Shown here: in pieces, positions 52,643-60,997 of the stretch | Position numbering within the stretch: position 1 is the first letter of the stretch | How the letters are laid out: each line of letters begins with the position of its first letter | Origin: CAVQOB01 sp963714325 | GTDB taxonomy: Bacteria > Pseudomonadota > Alphaproteobacteria > Rhizobiales > Hyphomicrobiaceae | Reading direction: 5' to 3' | Assembly (NCBI GenBank): GCA_963714325.1 | Contig: CAVQOB010000021.1 | Span: 12,716 to 76,715 of the forward strand | Length of the DNA: 64,000 nucleotides | Program-made: the position numbers and the translations under genes | Notes under the pieces: model-generated | The model's input: the letters and a program-made list of their open reading frames with translations, nothing else | The model's database searches: none | What the model was told of the DNA's origin: nothing

Positions 52643-53563
52643 ATGAATCTGTTCATTGACATCCTGACCAAGGTGACGCTGCCGATCATTACGCTGGTCG
52701 CGCTTGGCTGGTTGCTGCAGGGCAAATTGAAGCTCGACATCGGCACGCTCAATCGCGTGCAGGTTTATGTCGTGATGCCGGCGTTCCTGGTGCACTTTCT
52801 GTCGGCGGGGAAACAACCGCTCTCAGTGATCTGGCCGGTGTTCTATCTCGGCATCGTGCAATTCCTGTTTCTGATCCCGATCGGTTGGCTTGTCGTCATG
52901 ATTTTCCGGCAGCGCGCAAGTCTCGGGCCGATGATGGGGCTTGGCACCGCCTACGCCAACGTCGGGTTCTTCGGGATTCCGGTGACGCAGCTGGCGTTCG
53001 GCTCCGAATATCTGATCTATCAATCGGTGTTGACGGCGCTGATGTCGGTGCTGGTCTGCACTGTCGGGGTGTGGCTGCTGGCGCCGGCCGATCACGGCGG
53101 CAAATGGGGCAAACTCAAAACGGTGTTCGAGACGCCGTTGGTGCCGGCTGTCGTGCTGGGCTTGGCGTTGCGCGGATTGCAGATCGATCTGCCGCCGTTG
53201 ATCAGCCAGCCCCTGCAGTTCCTCGGTTCGATCTTCACGCCGCTGGCGCTTTATACGTTAGGCGCGCAAGTCGCCGCCGCGAAGATCACGCGCTTCGAGT
53301 ACGTGCCGCAAATTCTGATCCTGATCCTGAAATTCCTGATCGCGCCCGGGCTCACCTGGGCGCTATGTGTCTACATGGGATTGCCGCGTGATGTGTCGGA
53401 TGTGATCGTTGTCGCGGCGGCAACGCCGGTTGGTGTGCTGATCACCATTTTCGCCGCCGAATACAAGACGGAGCCAGAGTTCATTTCGACGGCGGTGGTC
53501 GTCTCGACGGCGCTGTCGCCGATCTTCGTCACGGCCTGGATTCTAGCGACGCGGCTCTATTGA
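52643..53563 (+). CDS. AEC family transporter (auxin efflux carrier type)
   Basis: 306 residues from ATG with AGGA five bases upstream. Ten hydrophobic segments in two halves, the first MNLFIDILTKVTLPIITLVA. Between the halves is a short polar loop (ADHGGKWGKLKT). Landmarks are AYANVGFFGIPVTQLAFG and, in the second half, AAATPVGVLITIFAAEY. Bacterial members export or import malonate, malate or related organic anions (MdcF type). No neighbour indicates the substrate. Confidence 0.9.
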   Translation: MNLFIDILTKVTLPIITLVALGWLLQGKLKLDIGTLNRVQVYVVMPAFLVHFLSAGKQPLSVIWPVFYLGIVQFLFLIPIGWLVVMIFRQRASLGPMMGLGTAYANVGFFGIPVTQLAFGSEYLIYQSVLTALMSVLVCTVGVWLLAPADHGGKWGKLKTVFETPLVPAVVLGLALRGLQIDLPPLISQPLQFLGSIFTPLALYTLGAQVAAAKITRFEYVPQILILILKFLIAPGLTWALCVYMGLPRDVSDVIVVAAATPVGVLITIFAAEYKTEPEFISTAVVVSTALSPIFVTAWILATRLY

Positions 53564-53594
53564 TGCGAGAGTGCGTAGGGCTTGGTGCGTGAGC

Positions 53595-53876
53595 TCAATA
53601 AACCATCAACACCGAGACGCAGACGATGCCGACGGTCATCCACCAGAGCCGGCGGCTTTGCACCTTCGCCCAATAGGCCATGCGGAGTGGAATTTCCGCC
53701 CAGGGGATGCGGGCGATCCAGGCGATTAATACGCCGGTGATGACGCCTGCAAGCCAGGCCCCTTTGCCGATAGTGGTTGAGATTTGGCGCTCGGATTCGT
53801 CAATCACTGAGAAGCCAAACAGCACGGCGAGCGCGGCCATCGCGGCGAAGATCAGAATGGAGAGAACAAAACGCAT
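53595..53876 (-). CDS. Small two- to three-helix membrane protein
   Basis: 93 residues from ATG. Hydrophobic segments at about 3-24 (FVLSILIFAAMAALAVLFGF), 38-55 (GAWLAGVITGVLIAWIAR) and 73-91 (LWWMTVGIVCVSVLMVY). Ends in a very hydrophobic C-terminus. No family could be named. Convergent with the AEC gene. Confidence 0.65.
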   Translation of the reverse strand: MRFVLSILIFAAMAALAVLFGFSVIDESERQISTTIGKGAWLAGVITGVLIAWIARIPWAEIPLRMAYWAKVQSRRLWWMTVGIVCVSVLMVY

Positions 53877-54037
53877 GTCGGGCTCCCGGCCGACACGGCC
53901 AATACAGCCGTACGCCAACACACGGCGCAACCGAAATGCGCCGCACCGATAAGCCTAGCGCGAGATCGCCAACAAGATGTTAAGGACTCATCGCTGCGAT
54001 TGCTAAAATCGTCAGCGCAGCGTTTACGTCTCGTCAA

Positions 54038-54109
54038 TCACACTTGCGCGCGTGTTGCGAACAGGGCGAGGCTCGTGGCCAGGCGGCAAAGTTCGGCGAG
54101 GCTCAGCAT
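54038..54109 (-). pseudogene. trbE: Possible start of trbE, truncated
   Basis: The frame MLSLAELCRLATSLALFATR has 23 codons before a stop. TrbE ATPases usually begin M(L/M).LAEYR..P..LAD. The ATG overlaps the trbD-like stop in ATGCTGA, the arrangement typical of trbD-trbE. Only the first dozen residues agree, so this is a fragment. Confidence 0.35.
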
Positions 54110-54309
54110 GTAAGCGTTCCATTGTGCTGAGTATGACACGGCAGCACCGTCAGGAACGCCGGATCGGCCGGATTCACCCACACCGCGATGGCGTGCCCGA
54201 TCAACCAGATCAGCAGGCCGAAGATCCACATCCGTAGTCCGAGGCCAACAGCGGCGGCCAGCGTCCCGTTCAGGATCGCGAAGCTGTTCACGAGCCGAAG
54301 GTCGTGCTC
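54103..54309 (-). pseudogene. trbD: C-terminal remnant of conjugal transfer protein TrbD
   Basis: About 68 residues are recognisable. SFAILNGTLAAAVGLGLRMW, then IFGLLIWLIGHAIAVWVNPA and DPAFLTVLPCH correspond to the two membrane helices and DP.F..VL..H tail of TrbD/VirB3 inner-membrane proteins of type IV secretion. The N-terminal PLHRSLT..L part is missing or scrambled. No other trb gene is present; the piece is a relic of an integrative or plasmid transfer system. Confidence 0.55.
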
Positions 54310-54523
54310 AAGAACGCGATCTTCAGGGCGATTGTTCAGATCGACGGATGTTCGCTGCCGGCCGTTGGTCCTGCAGCCTGCGCCGCCATAGGGGGCTGCA
54401 CTAACGCTGGGGGCAGGAAGCAGTGTCCTTGCCGCATTGAATGCGTTCGCCTTCTCGTTGGTACAGATGCACGTCTGCAAGTTCGTTGGGGCGTTTACAA
54501 ATAGGCTTATTGACCGCGCCGCA

Positions 54524-55201
54524 TCACCGCTGATCCGAGGCCCGGCCGAACAGCCAGTCTGAGAACTTGGCCGCAACCAGCGCACCCACCATCTGTGCGA
54601 CGATGAACGGCAAGACGCTCGCCGGCGCGATGCCGGCGAACGTGTCGGTCAGCGCGCGCGCGATGGTCACGGCGGGATTGGCGAACGATGTTGAGGCGGT
54701 GAACCAGTATGCGGCGACAATGTAGAGGCCGACCGCTGTTGGCACGAATTCCGGCCGGAACCGGAGACACCCCAAAATTGTAAAGACGAGGCCGAACGCC
54801 GCGACACACTCCGATAGCCATTGCGCCGGACCGTGGCGCATCGTCGTCGAAAGTTGCAGCACCGGCAGGTCGAACATCGCATGCGCCAGCCACGTTCCCG
54901 CACACCCGCCGATGATCTGCGCCAAAGCGTATTGTGCCGTCTCAAGTGTCGGCAGGCCATCGCGCCGATGCATCACGACACTGACGGCCGGATTGAAATG
55001 TGCTCCCGACAGTGGTCCGATGATCGTGATCAGGACAACGAGGACAGCGCCGGTCGGAATCGTGTTGCCGAGCAGCGCGACGGCCAAATTGCCGGGAGAA
55101 AGTTTCGCCGCCATGATGCCGGACCCCACCACCGTTGCGACCAGCAGCAGCGTACCGAGCGCTTCGGCGGCAAGACGTCTGCTCAAGGATGCGCCGCTCA
55201 T
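54524..55201 (-). CDS. aqpS: Aquaglyceroporin, AqpS-like
   Basis: 225 residues from the ATG that overlaps the arsC stop. Six hydrophobic helices and both NPA-type loops, the first in SGAHFNPAVSVV and the second in TSFANPAVTIARALTD (loop NPA after FA). The second-loop region TDTFAGI matches aquaporins of rhizobial arsenic operons. In Sinorhizobium AqpS lets arsenite made by ArsC flow out of the cell. No arsB/acr3 exporter is present, so this channel is the exit route. Confidence 0.9.
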   Translation of the reverse strand: MSGASLSRRLAAEALGTLLLVATVVGSGIMAAKLSPGNLAVALLGNTIPTGAVLVVLITIIGPLSGAHFNPAVSVVMHRRDGLPTLETAQYALAQIIGGCAGTWLAHAMFDLPVLQLSTTMRHGPAQWLSECVAAFGLVFTILGCLRFRPEFVPTAVGLYIVAAYWFTASTSFANPAVTIARALTDTFAGIAPASVLPFIVAQMVGALVAAKFSDWLFGRASDQR

Positions 55202-55623
55202 GCCGGGACACGCTGGCCATCGGCATCCAGAATGCGTTCGCCGTCTTCCTTGTGAAACGCTTTCCTTGGCGGAGGCGGCAGGAGATCGAGAACAGCCTCT
55301 GATGGCCGGCACAGGCGCACGCCTTTCGGCGTGACGACGATTGGCCGGTTGATCAAGATTGGATCTGCCAGCATGGCGTCAACCAGTTGCGCGTCCGGCA
55401 GAGACAGGTCGCCGAGGCCAAGCGCAGCGAAGGGCGTGCCCTTTTCGCGCAAGATATTTCGGACAGCAACGTCCATGCGCTCGATCAGCGACAGCAACAT
55501 CGCGCGCGACGGCGGCGTCTTCAGATATTCAATAACGTGTGGCTCGATGCCGCAATGACGGATCAGCGCCAAGGTGTTGCGCGAGGTCCCGCAATCGGGA
55601 TTGTGATAGATGATGACATCCAT
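55198..55623 (-). CDS. arsC: Glutaredoxin-type arsenate reductase
   Basis: 141 residues. N-terminus VIIYHNPDCGTSRNTLAL contains the catalytic cysteine in HNPDCGTSRN. Arginines in RPIVVTPKGVRLCRPSE stabilise the arsenate intermediate. It reduces arsenate to arsenite with glutathione and glutaredoxin. It starts nine bases after phoB on the same strand, so it is probably co-transcribed with pho genes, and it is coupled to aqpS by ATGA. Confidence 0.92.
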   Translation of the reverse strand: MDVIIYHNPDCGTSRNTLALIRHCGIEPHVIEYLKTPPSRAMLLSLIERMDVAVRNILREKGTPFAALGLGDLSLPDAQLVDAMLADPILINRPIVVTPKGVRLCRPSEAVLDLLPPPPRKAFHKEDGERILDADGQRVPA

Positions 55624-55632
55624 GATCGACTC

Positions 55633-56316
55633 TCATTTCTCGCCGAAAACGTAGCCGCCGCCGCGAACGGTCCGAATGGGATCGCTTTCGTCATCCCGGA
55701 CCATCGCCTTGCGCAAGCGTCCAATGTGCACGTCAACCGTGCGTTCGTCGATGTCGCCGTCCCGGCCCCAGACCCCATCGATCAACTGCTGACGGGTCAG
55801 CACGCGACCGCGGTTTTCCAGCAGGTAGAGGATCAGCTTGAACTCCGTCGGTCCAAGCCGCAGGTCGCGACCGCCGCGCGTCACGCGGTGGGCGGCGCGG
55901 TCGAGGGTGATGTCGGCAAACGTCAACAGGTCAGCCACCAAATCCGGCGCGGCGCGGCGGATCAGAGCTTTCACGCGTGCCAGCACCTCGTTGATCGAGA
56001 ACGGCTTGACGACATAGTCGTCGGCACCGGTCGTCAGGCCGCGAACCCGGTCGACCTCTTCGCCGCGCGCCGTCAGCATGATCACGGGAAGGGTGCGCGT
56101 CTCCGGCCGTTGGCGGATGCGGCGGCAGAGTTCGATGCCGGGAACCTCTGGCAACATCCAGTCAAGCAGAACGAGATCGAACCGCTGTTCGGCAAGCGCT
56201 TCTTCAGCCGCTGATCCGTTCAGTGCAACGCGCACGGCATATCCGGCCGTTTCCAGGTTATAGCGGAGCAATTCGACCAACGCCGCTTCATCCTCGACAA
56301 TGAGGATTGATGCCAT
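55633..56316 (-). CDS. phoB: Phosphate regulon response regulator PhoB
   Basis: 227 residues from ATG giving MASILIVEDEAALVELLRYN. Receiver domain with phosphorylation aspartate in LVLLDWMLPEVPG and KPFS near residue 105; DNA-binding winged helix at about 135-225 (LGPTEFKLILYLLENRGRVL; DERTVDVHIGRLRKAM; IRTVRGGGYVF). Induces phosphate starvation genes. Follows phoU with a 36-base gap. Confidence 0.94.
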   Translation of the reverse strand: MASILIVEDEAALVELLRYNLETAGYAVRVALNGSAAEEALAEQRFDLVLLDWMLPEVPGIELCRRIRQRPETRTLPVIMLTARGEEVDRVRGLTTGADDYVVKPFSINEVLARVKALIRRAAPDLVADLLTFADITLDRAAHRVTRGGRDLRLGPTEFKLILYLLENRGRVLTRQQLIDGVWGRDGDIDERTVDVHIGRLRKAMVRDDESDPIRTVRGGGYVFGEK

Positions 56317-56352
56317 ATCTATGCTGCGCGCGGTGAGCACGCCCTCCGGTGT

Positions 56353-57066
56353 TCAGGACTTTTGTTTCGCGACAAGCGTGCTTGTTTCGTCGCCCTTTGG
56401 CCGATCTCCGTTCGGCAGCGCGCCATGGACGAGAAAGTGTATGTTCTCGGCGATGTTGGTGGTGTGATCGCCGATCCGTTCGATGTTTTTCGCGCCGAAC
56501 AGCAGATGGGTGCACATGCCGATGTTGCGCGGGTCTTCCATCATGTACGTCAGCATTTCGCGGAACAGGGAATTGTACAACAGATCGATGCGTGCATCGT
56601 CGTGCCAGACCGCCATCGCCTTGTCCGCGTCGCGCGCCGCATAGGCGTCGAGCACGTCATTCAACTGGCCAAGCGCGTGCTCGGTCATATGGCCGAGCCC
56701 GGACAGGAGCGACTTCGGCGGCGATTCATGCGCGACGGCAATCGCTCTCTTTGCGATGTTTTTTGCAAGATCGCCGATGCGTTCGAGATCGCTGGCAATC
56801 TTGATCACGGTGACGACGTGGCGCAAGTCGTTGGCCATCGGCTGGCGACGGGCGATCATGCGGATCGCTTGATCTTGGAGCGTCCGTTCGAGGTCATCGA
56901 TGGTCTTGTCACTGGCGGCGGCGACCGAGGCTCGCTCTGGGTCCCGTCGTTCCAAGGCGGCGAAAGCATTGGTCAGCAGTAACTCACAATGACCACCCAT
57001 CTCCGCGACGATGCGATCGAGTGCGGACAAGTCGGCGTCATAGGATGAGACGATGTGGCCGGGCAT
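56353..57066 (-). CDS. phoU: Phosphate transport regulator PhoU
   Basis: 237 residues, two repeated three-helix PhoU domains. Metal-binding patterns ASDLERIGDLAKNIAKRA and GAKNIERIGDHTTNIAENI are the E/DxxxD motifs. Restrains PhoR signalling when phosphate is ample, normally via the PstSCAB transporter, which is absent here. Lies between phoR and phoB. Confidence 0.94.
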   Translation of the reverse strand: MPGHIVSSYDADLSALDRIVAEMGGHCELLLTNAFAALERRDPERASVAAASDKTIDDLERTLQDQAIRMIARRQPMANDLRHVVTVIKIASDLERIGDLAKNIAKRAIAVAHESPPKSLLSGLGHMTEHALGQLNDVLDAYAARDADKAMAVWHDDARIDLLYNSLFREMLTYMMEDPRNIGMCTHLLFGAKNIERIGDHTTNIAENIHFLVHGALPNGDRPKGDETSTLVAKQKS

Positions 57067-57137
57067 GGGTTGGGATCCGAATTATGACAACACTCGACTA
57101 TGACAGGGATGTTGCGGTTTTATGACAGCGTCGGGGA

Positions 57138-58391
57138 TCAGGGCGCTGTAATCGCATCGGACACGGGAAAGATCAGGGAAAATGTCGAGCCGCGCCCCGG
57201 TTCGGACTGCACGTCGACGCGGCCACGATGCCGGGCCGCGATGTGCTTCACAATGGCAAGGCCAAGTCCAGTACCGCCTTTTTCCCGGCTGGTGGCCGTG
57301 TTGACGCGATAGAAGCGCTCCGTCAGTCGCGGCAGGTGCTCAGCGGCGATGCCCGGTCCGTCATCGGTGACGCTGAGGCGCGCGACAGTGCCCCCACGTC
57401 GATCGCGCTCGCGCGTTGTCCGCACCGTGATCCGCCCGTTGGGGCGTCCGTACTTGATGGCATTCTGCAAGAGATTTTGCACGGCTTGGATCAGTTCGTC
57501 ATGATCGCCCGGCAATTTCAGCTCGGCATCGATCAAGTCAAGGTTCACTGTTGCGCCATCCTTCTTGGCCAGGGGCTGGGCGTTCCTGCAGGCCTCAGTG
57601 GCGACGTGATTGAGGTCGGCGACGGTTGCCGGCATAAGGTGGGCGCGCATCTCAACGCGGCTGAGCACCAGCAAGTCGTCGATCAACCGGGACATCCGTT
57701 GCGCTTGCTCGGCCATGATCCCGAGGAACCGGTCACGCGCGGCGGGATCGTCTTTGGCCGGTCCACGCAACGTCTCAATGAAGCCGGAGACGGCGGCGAG
57801 CGGGGTGCGCAACTCGTGGCTCGCATTGGCCACAAACTCCATGCGCATGCGAGCCAGCGCCTCGCGCTCGCTGATGTCCTGCAGGATCACCAGCAGCGCT
57901 GGCGCGTTTGGACCTTGGCCAAATCCGGTCAACCCGGTCACAGCACCATCGAGATGCCGATCGGTCGGCGACTTGAGCACGGTTTCAAAGATCTCTCGTC
58001 CGCCGTTGGCGAGAACAGACTGGACCGCCTTGGCCAATTCGGGCTGGCGTGTGGTGCGACCGATGTGTTCGCCAACGAACAGCCGCCCGAAAACCTCTGC
58101 CGCCATGACGTTTGCAGCGATGAGTGTGCCTTCCGCATCCAACAGCAATGCGGCGTCCGGCAGCGCGTCGACGAGCGATCGCGGACCGTCCAAGGAACCG
58201 GGTTGTTGCGGAAAATCGCAGCTGTCCATCGGCGATGTCGTAACGTCGCCGCCTTGCGAGCGCACGTCCAATAACGGCAGGCGCTTGACGAGAGCGTTGA
58301 GAGTCGACAATGCGCGCCGAACCATGGGATGCGACATCCTTGCAGAAATGCGTCGTCCTGATCGTTGTTTCGACAGTACCAGAAGTGCCAT
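57138..58391 (-). CDS. phoR: Phosphate regulon sensor kinase PhoR, without visible membrane segments
   Basis: 417 residues from the first in-frame ATG; ATG at 58337 is an alternative and no ribosome site is clear. PAS-like domain at about 70-170 (DALPDAALLLDAEGTLIAAN). Histidine kinase core: H box FVANASHELRTPLAAVSGFI, N box AVQNLLQNAIKYGR, G boxes TDDGPGIA and GGTGLGLAIVKHI. The usual N-terminal transmembrane helices of PhoR are missing; the first 60 residues are polar. Either a soluble variant or an N-terminally reduced gene. Begins 28 bases after the TRAP protein gene. Confidence 0.85.
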   Translation of the reverse strand: MALLVLSKQRSGRRISARMSHPMVRRALSTLNALVKRLPLLDVRSQGGDVTTSPMDSCDFPQQPGSLDGPRSLVDALPDAALLLDAEGTLIAANVMAAEVFGRLFVGEHIGRTTRQPELAKAVQSVLANGGREIFETVLKSPTDRHLDGAVTGLTGFGQGPNAPALLVILQDISEREALARMRMEFVANASHELRTPLAAVSGFIETLRGPAKDDPAARDRFLGIMAEQAQRMSRLIDDLLVLSRVEMRAHLMPATVADLNHVATEACRNAQPLAKKDGATVNLDLIDAELKLPGDHDELIQAVQNLLQNAIKYGRPNGRITVRTTRERDRRGGTVARLSVTDDGPGIAAEHLPRLTERFYRVNTATSREKGGTGLGLAIVKHIAARHRGRVDVQSEPGRGSTFSLIFPVSDAITAP

Positions 58392-58419
58392 AGAGTATAT
58401 CAGCTCGATGCCGCGGGAA

Positions 58420-59505
58420 CTAGGGCTGCGGGCCGAACTCAGACATGCGCGTGAGCGATGTCCAGCGTCGGCTCGACGTCACAGAAGCGCGCAGGCTCGA
58501 TACAATCCGATCGGCTTGCGGGCTGGTCGCCGCGACCCGGTCGAGAACCGTGCGTGCGGCGGCTTGTGCGGCTGCGACGACACTGTCGGGGAAGGCTCGA
58601 AACTGTGTTCCGGCCTGCGCTAGCGTGACCAGTGCGAGGCCATTCGCTGCGTGCGCTTCGGCCAGCGCGATGTCGTGCTCCATATGGCAAGCGGCTTCAA
58701 CGATGCGTTGCATGTGCGGCGGCAACGCGTCCCATGTGGCGCGGCCGATCAGGACTTCGCTGACGCCGTTCGGCTTGTTGAACCCGGGCAGCACATAGAA
58801 CGGCGCGATGCGATTGAAGCCAAGTGGCAGGTCGTTCGCAGGCGCCAGCAATTCGACTGCGTCGACGACGCCACGCTCCAGTGCCGCGTAGGTGTCACCC
58901 GGCGGGATCGCCTGGGGAACGGCGCCGAGCGCTGCATAGACCTCCCCGCCGAGCCCCGCCGCTCGGATGCGTAAGCCTTTGACATCGGCAACGGTCTTGA
59001 TCTCGCGGCGAAACCACCCGGCCGCTGACGGCCCGGTATTGCCGCCGACCAAGGGCTTAACGCCCATCGGCGCGTAAAGCTCATCCCATAGGTCCTGTCC
59101 GCCGCCTGCCCGCAGCCACGCCATATGCTCGATCGCGCCGGGGCCAAAGGGAACGGTTGTGAAAACGGGGGCCGCCGGCATCTTGCCCGACCAGAACAGC
59201 GCGGCAGTGTGCCCCATCTCGATCGTGCCCGTGGCGACCGCATCCAGCACATGCAATGGCGGCACCAACTCGCCAGCGGCAAAGACATCAATGGTCAGGG
59301 CCCCCTCGCTCATGAGTGTGATCCGTTCGGCAATCCGACGCGCGGAAACGCCTGGACCGGGTAAATTGCGCGTCCACGAGGTGACGCAACGCCAGCGTTG
59401 ACGGCCCGATGCGCGCACCACAGTGGGCGCGGCGATGCTGGTTGCGAGGCCAGCGCTCATGGTCGCCAGCGCCTGTCGACGTGATGTCAGAGTGCGATTG
59501 ATCAT
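58420..59505 (-). CDS. Orphan TRAP-type (DctP) binding protein in the thiamine operon
   Basis: 361 residues. Tat-like signal TSRRQALATMSAGLATSI, export through the Tat route. DctP features: VTSWTRNLPGPGVSARRI at the start, GLRIRAAGLGGEVYAALGAV near 175-195 (the conserved Arg region) and the PPGDTYAALERGVVDAVE helix typical of DctP. No DctQ/DctM nearby. The ATG overlaps the thiD stop, so it is translationally coupled. A role in uptake of a thiamine precursor is possible. Confidence 0.85.
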   Translation of the reverse strand: MINRTLTSRRQALATMSAGLATSIAAPTVVRASGRQRWRCVTSWTRNLPGPGVSARRIAERITLMSEGALTIDVFAAGELVPPLHVLDAVATGTIEMGHTAALFWSGKMPAAPVFTTVPFGPGAIEHMAWLRAGGGQDLWDELYAPMGVKPLVGGNTGPSAAGWFRREIKTVADVKGLRIRAAGLGGEVYAALGAVPQAIPPGDTYAALERGVVDAVELLAPANDLPLGFNRIAPFYVLPGFNKPNGVSEVLIGRATWDALPPHMQRIVEAACHMEHDIALAEAHAANGLALVTLAQAGTQFRAFPDSVVAAAQAAARTVLDRVAATSPQADRIVSSLRASVTSSRRWTSLTRMSEFGPQP

Positions 59506-60335
59506 GGTGCTTGGCCCTCCGCAAGGGATCGAGCGGGGTCATAGGCGTAGTGGTGATGCAGTGGGCCGTGGCCATGCCCGATAGGCTGGTCTGCAGCCGC
59601 CAGGATGGCCGCCGTGACATAGCGTTTTGCAAGACCCACTGCATCGATCAGCGGAACGCCGCGGCTGAGTTCGGCAGCGATCGCTGAGGAGAGCGTGCAG
59701 CCGGTGCCGTGCAGATTGCGCGTGGCAATGCGTGGCGCGACAAAGCGATGCGTTGCCGTGGGCGTCACCAGCAGATCAACGCACGTCTCACCGTGGGAGT
59801 GACCACCCTTTATCAACACAGATTGGGGCCCAGGCGCGAGAAGCCGGCGCGCCTGAGCGATCATGGCTGCTTCGTCCTGTGCCACTGGCGCGCCCGTTAA
59901 CGCTGCCGCCTCGGCAAGGTTCGGCGTCACGCACAGCGCACGCGGGAACAAGCGCGCGACGATCGTCTCGGTTGCGCGGTCGTCGATCAGGCGCGCTCCT
60001 GATGTGGCGATCATCACGGGATCAAGGACCACAGCCACATCTGGCTGGTCGTCCAGGCAATCAGCAATGGCCATGGCAATATCGGTCGAGAAAACCATGC
60101 CGATTTTGATCGCTGACACGTGCAGGTCTGAGAACACGGCGCGCATCTGCGCTGCGACGATCTTGGCGGGGATGGCGTGGACCGCTGTTACACCCAAGGT
60201 GTTTTGCGCGGTCACCGCTGTGATCACGCTGGCTCCGTAAACACCGAGCGCGGCAAACGTCTTGTGATCGGCCTGGATACCGGCCCCCCCCGAGCTATCG
60301 GACCCGGCGATGGCCAAGACAATGGGAATGGTCAT
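59502..60335 (-). CDS. thiD: Hydroxymethylpyrimidine/phosphomethylpyrimidine kinase
   Basis: 277 residues. Ribokinase fold: VLAIAGSDSSGGAGIQADHK at the start, GVYGASVITAVTAQNT, and the C-terminal ATP motif NLHGTGCTLSSAIAAEL with the base aspartate-equivalent region. Phosphorylates HMP twice for thiamine synthesis. Overlaps thiE by four bases. Confidence 0.94.
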   Translation of the reverse strand: MTIPIVLAIAGSDSSGGAGIQADHKTFAALGVYGASVITAVTAQNTLGVTAVHAIPAKIVAAQMRAVFSDLHVSAIKIGMVFSTDIAMAIADCLDDQPDVAVVLDPVMIATSGARLIDDRATETIVARLFPRALCVTPNLAEAAALTGAPVAQDEAAMIAQARRLLAPGPQSVLIKGGHSHGETCVDLLVTPTATHRFVAPRIATRNLHGTGCTLSSAIAAELSRGVPLIDAVGLAKRYVTAAILAAADQPIGHGHGPLHHHYAYDPARSLAEGQAP

Positions 60336-60997
60336 GACGCCGCCCGTGATGGGTTGCGAGCGGCATCGACGGCGCGGCGCAAGGCGCGGGTGTTCGCGGC
60401 GACATCGTCGCTGTTAAAGATCGCGCCAATGATCGCGACGCCGTCGGCACCACAGGCGAACAGTGCGGGGATATGGGCGCGCTCGATCCCGGCGATCGCG
60501 CCGACCGGGCACGCGCCAAGGTGACGGCGCGCATGAGCACGTAGCGCTGCGTAAGCGGGAAGGCCGAGCGGCGGGTCGGCATTGATTTTATGCGACGTTG
60601 CAAACACACCACCGATGCACGCGTAGTCGATCGGTGATCCGGCAAGCGCAAGCACATCGGCCTCGGATTTGATGGTCGCGCCAATCATCGCCTGGGGCCC
60701 GAGGATCTGTCGGGCTTGGCCGACGGCCATGTCGTCGCGACCGAGATGCACGCCCTGAGCGCTGACGGCCAGCGCCACATCGACGCGATCGTTGATCAGC
60801 AGCGGTACGCCAGTCGCCGCCAGCGCCGCCACGATCTCGGATGCCTCCTCGATCATCACGCGAGTTGACGCTGTCTTGGCACGATACTGAATGATCGTGG
60901 CGCCGGCGCGGGCCGCCGTCGCCGCCAAAGCCGCAAGTGACCGGCCGCGTCCGATCTGCGGGTCGACGATGGCATAAAGTCCGATATCGACGGTCAT
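60332..60997 (-). CDS. thiE: Thiamine-phosphate synthase
   Basis: 221 residues. TIM barrel with YAIVDPQIG, IIQYRAKTAS (binds pyrophosphate), LLINDRVDVALAVSAQGVHL and GVHLGRDDM, and GIERAHIPALFACGADGVAI. Joins HMP-PP with thiazole phosphate to TMP. The start overlaps the thiM stop; it overlaps thiD on the other side. Confidence 0.93.
   Translation of the reverse strand: MTVDIGLYAIVDPQIGRGRSLAALAATAARAGATIIQYRAKTASTRVMIEEASEIVAALAATGVPLLINDRVDVALAVSAQGVHLGRDDMAVGQARQILGPQAMIGATIKSEADVLALAGSPIDYACIGGVFATSHKINADPPLGLPAYAALRAHARRHLGACPVGAIAGIERAHIPALFACGADGVAIIGAIFNSDDVAANTRALRRAVDAARNPSRAAS

Larger units (their letters stand above)
53877..54523. other. Gap with a conjugation-gene remnant
   Basis: 647 bases. 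The - strand part at 54038-54309 looks like the trbD/trbE junction of a conjugative transfer operon (see separate entries). The remainder shows no supported gene. Confidence 0.5.
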
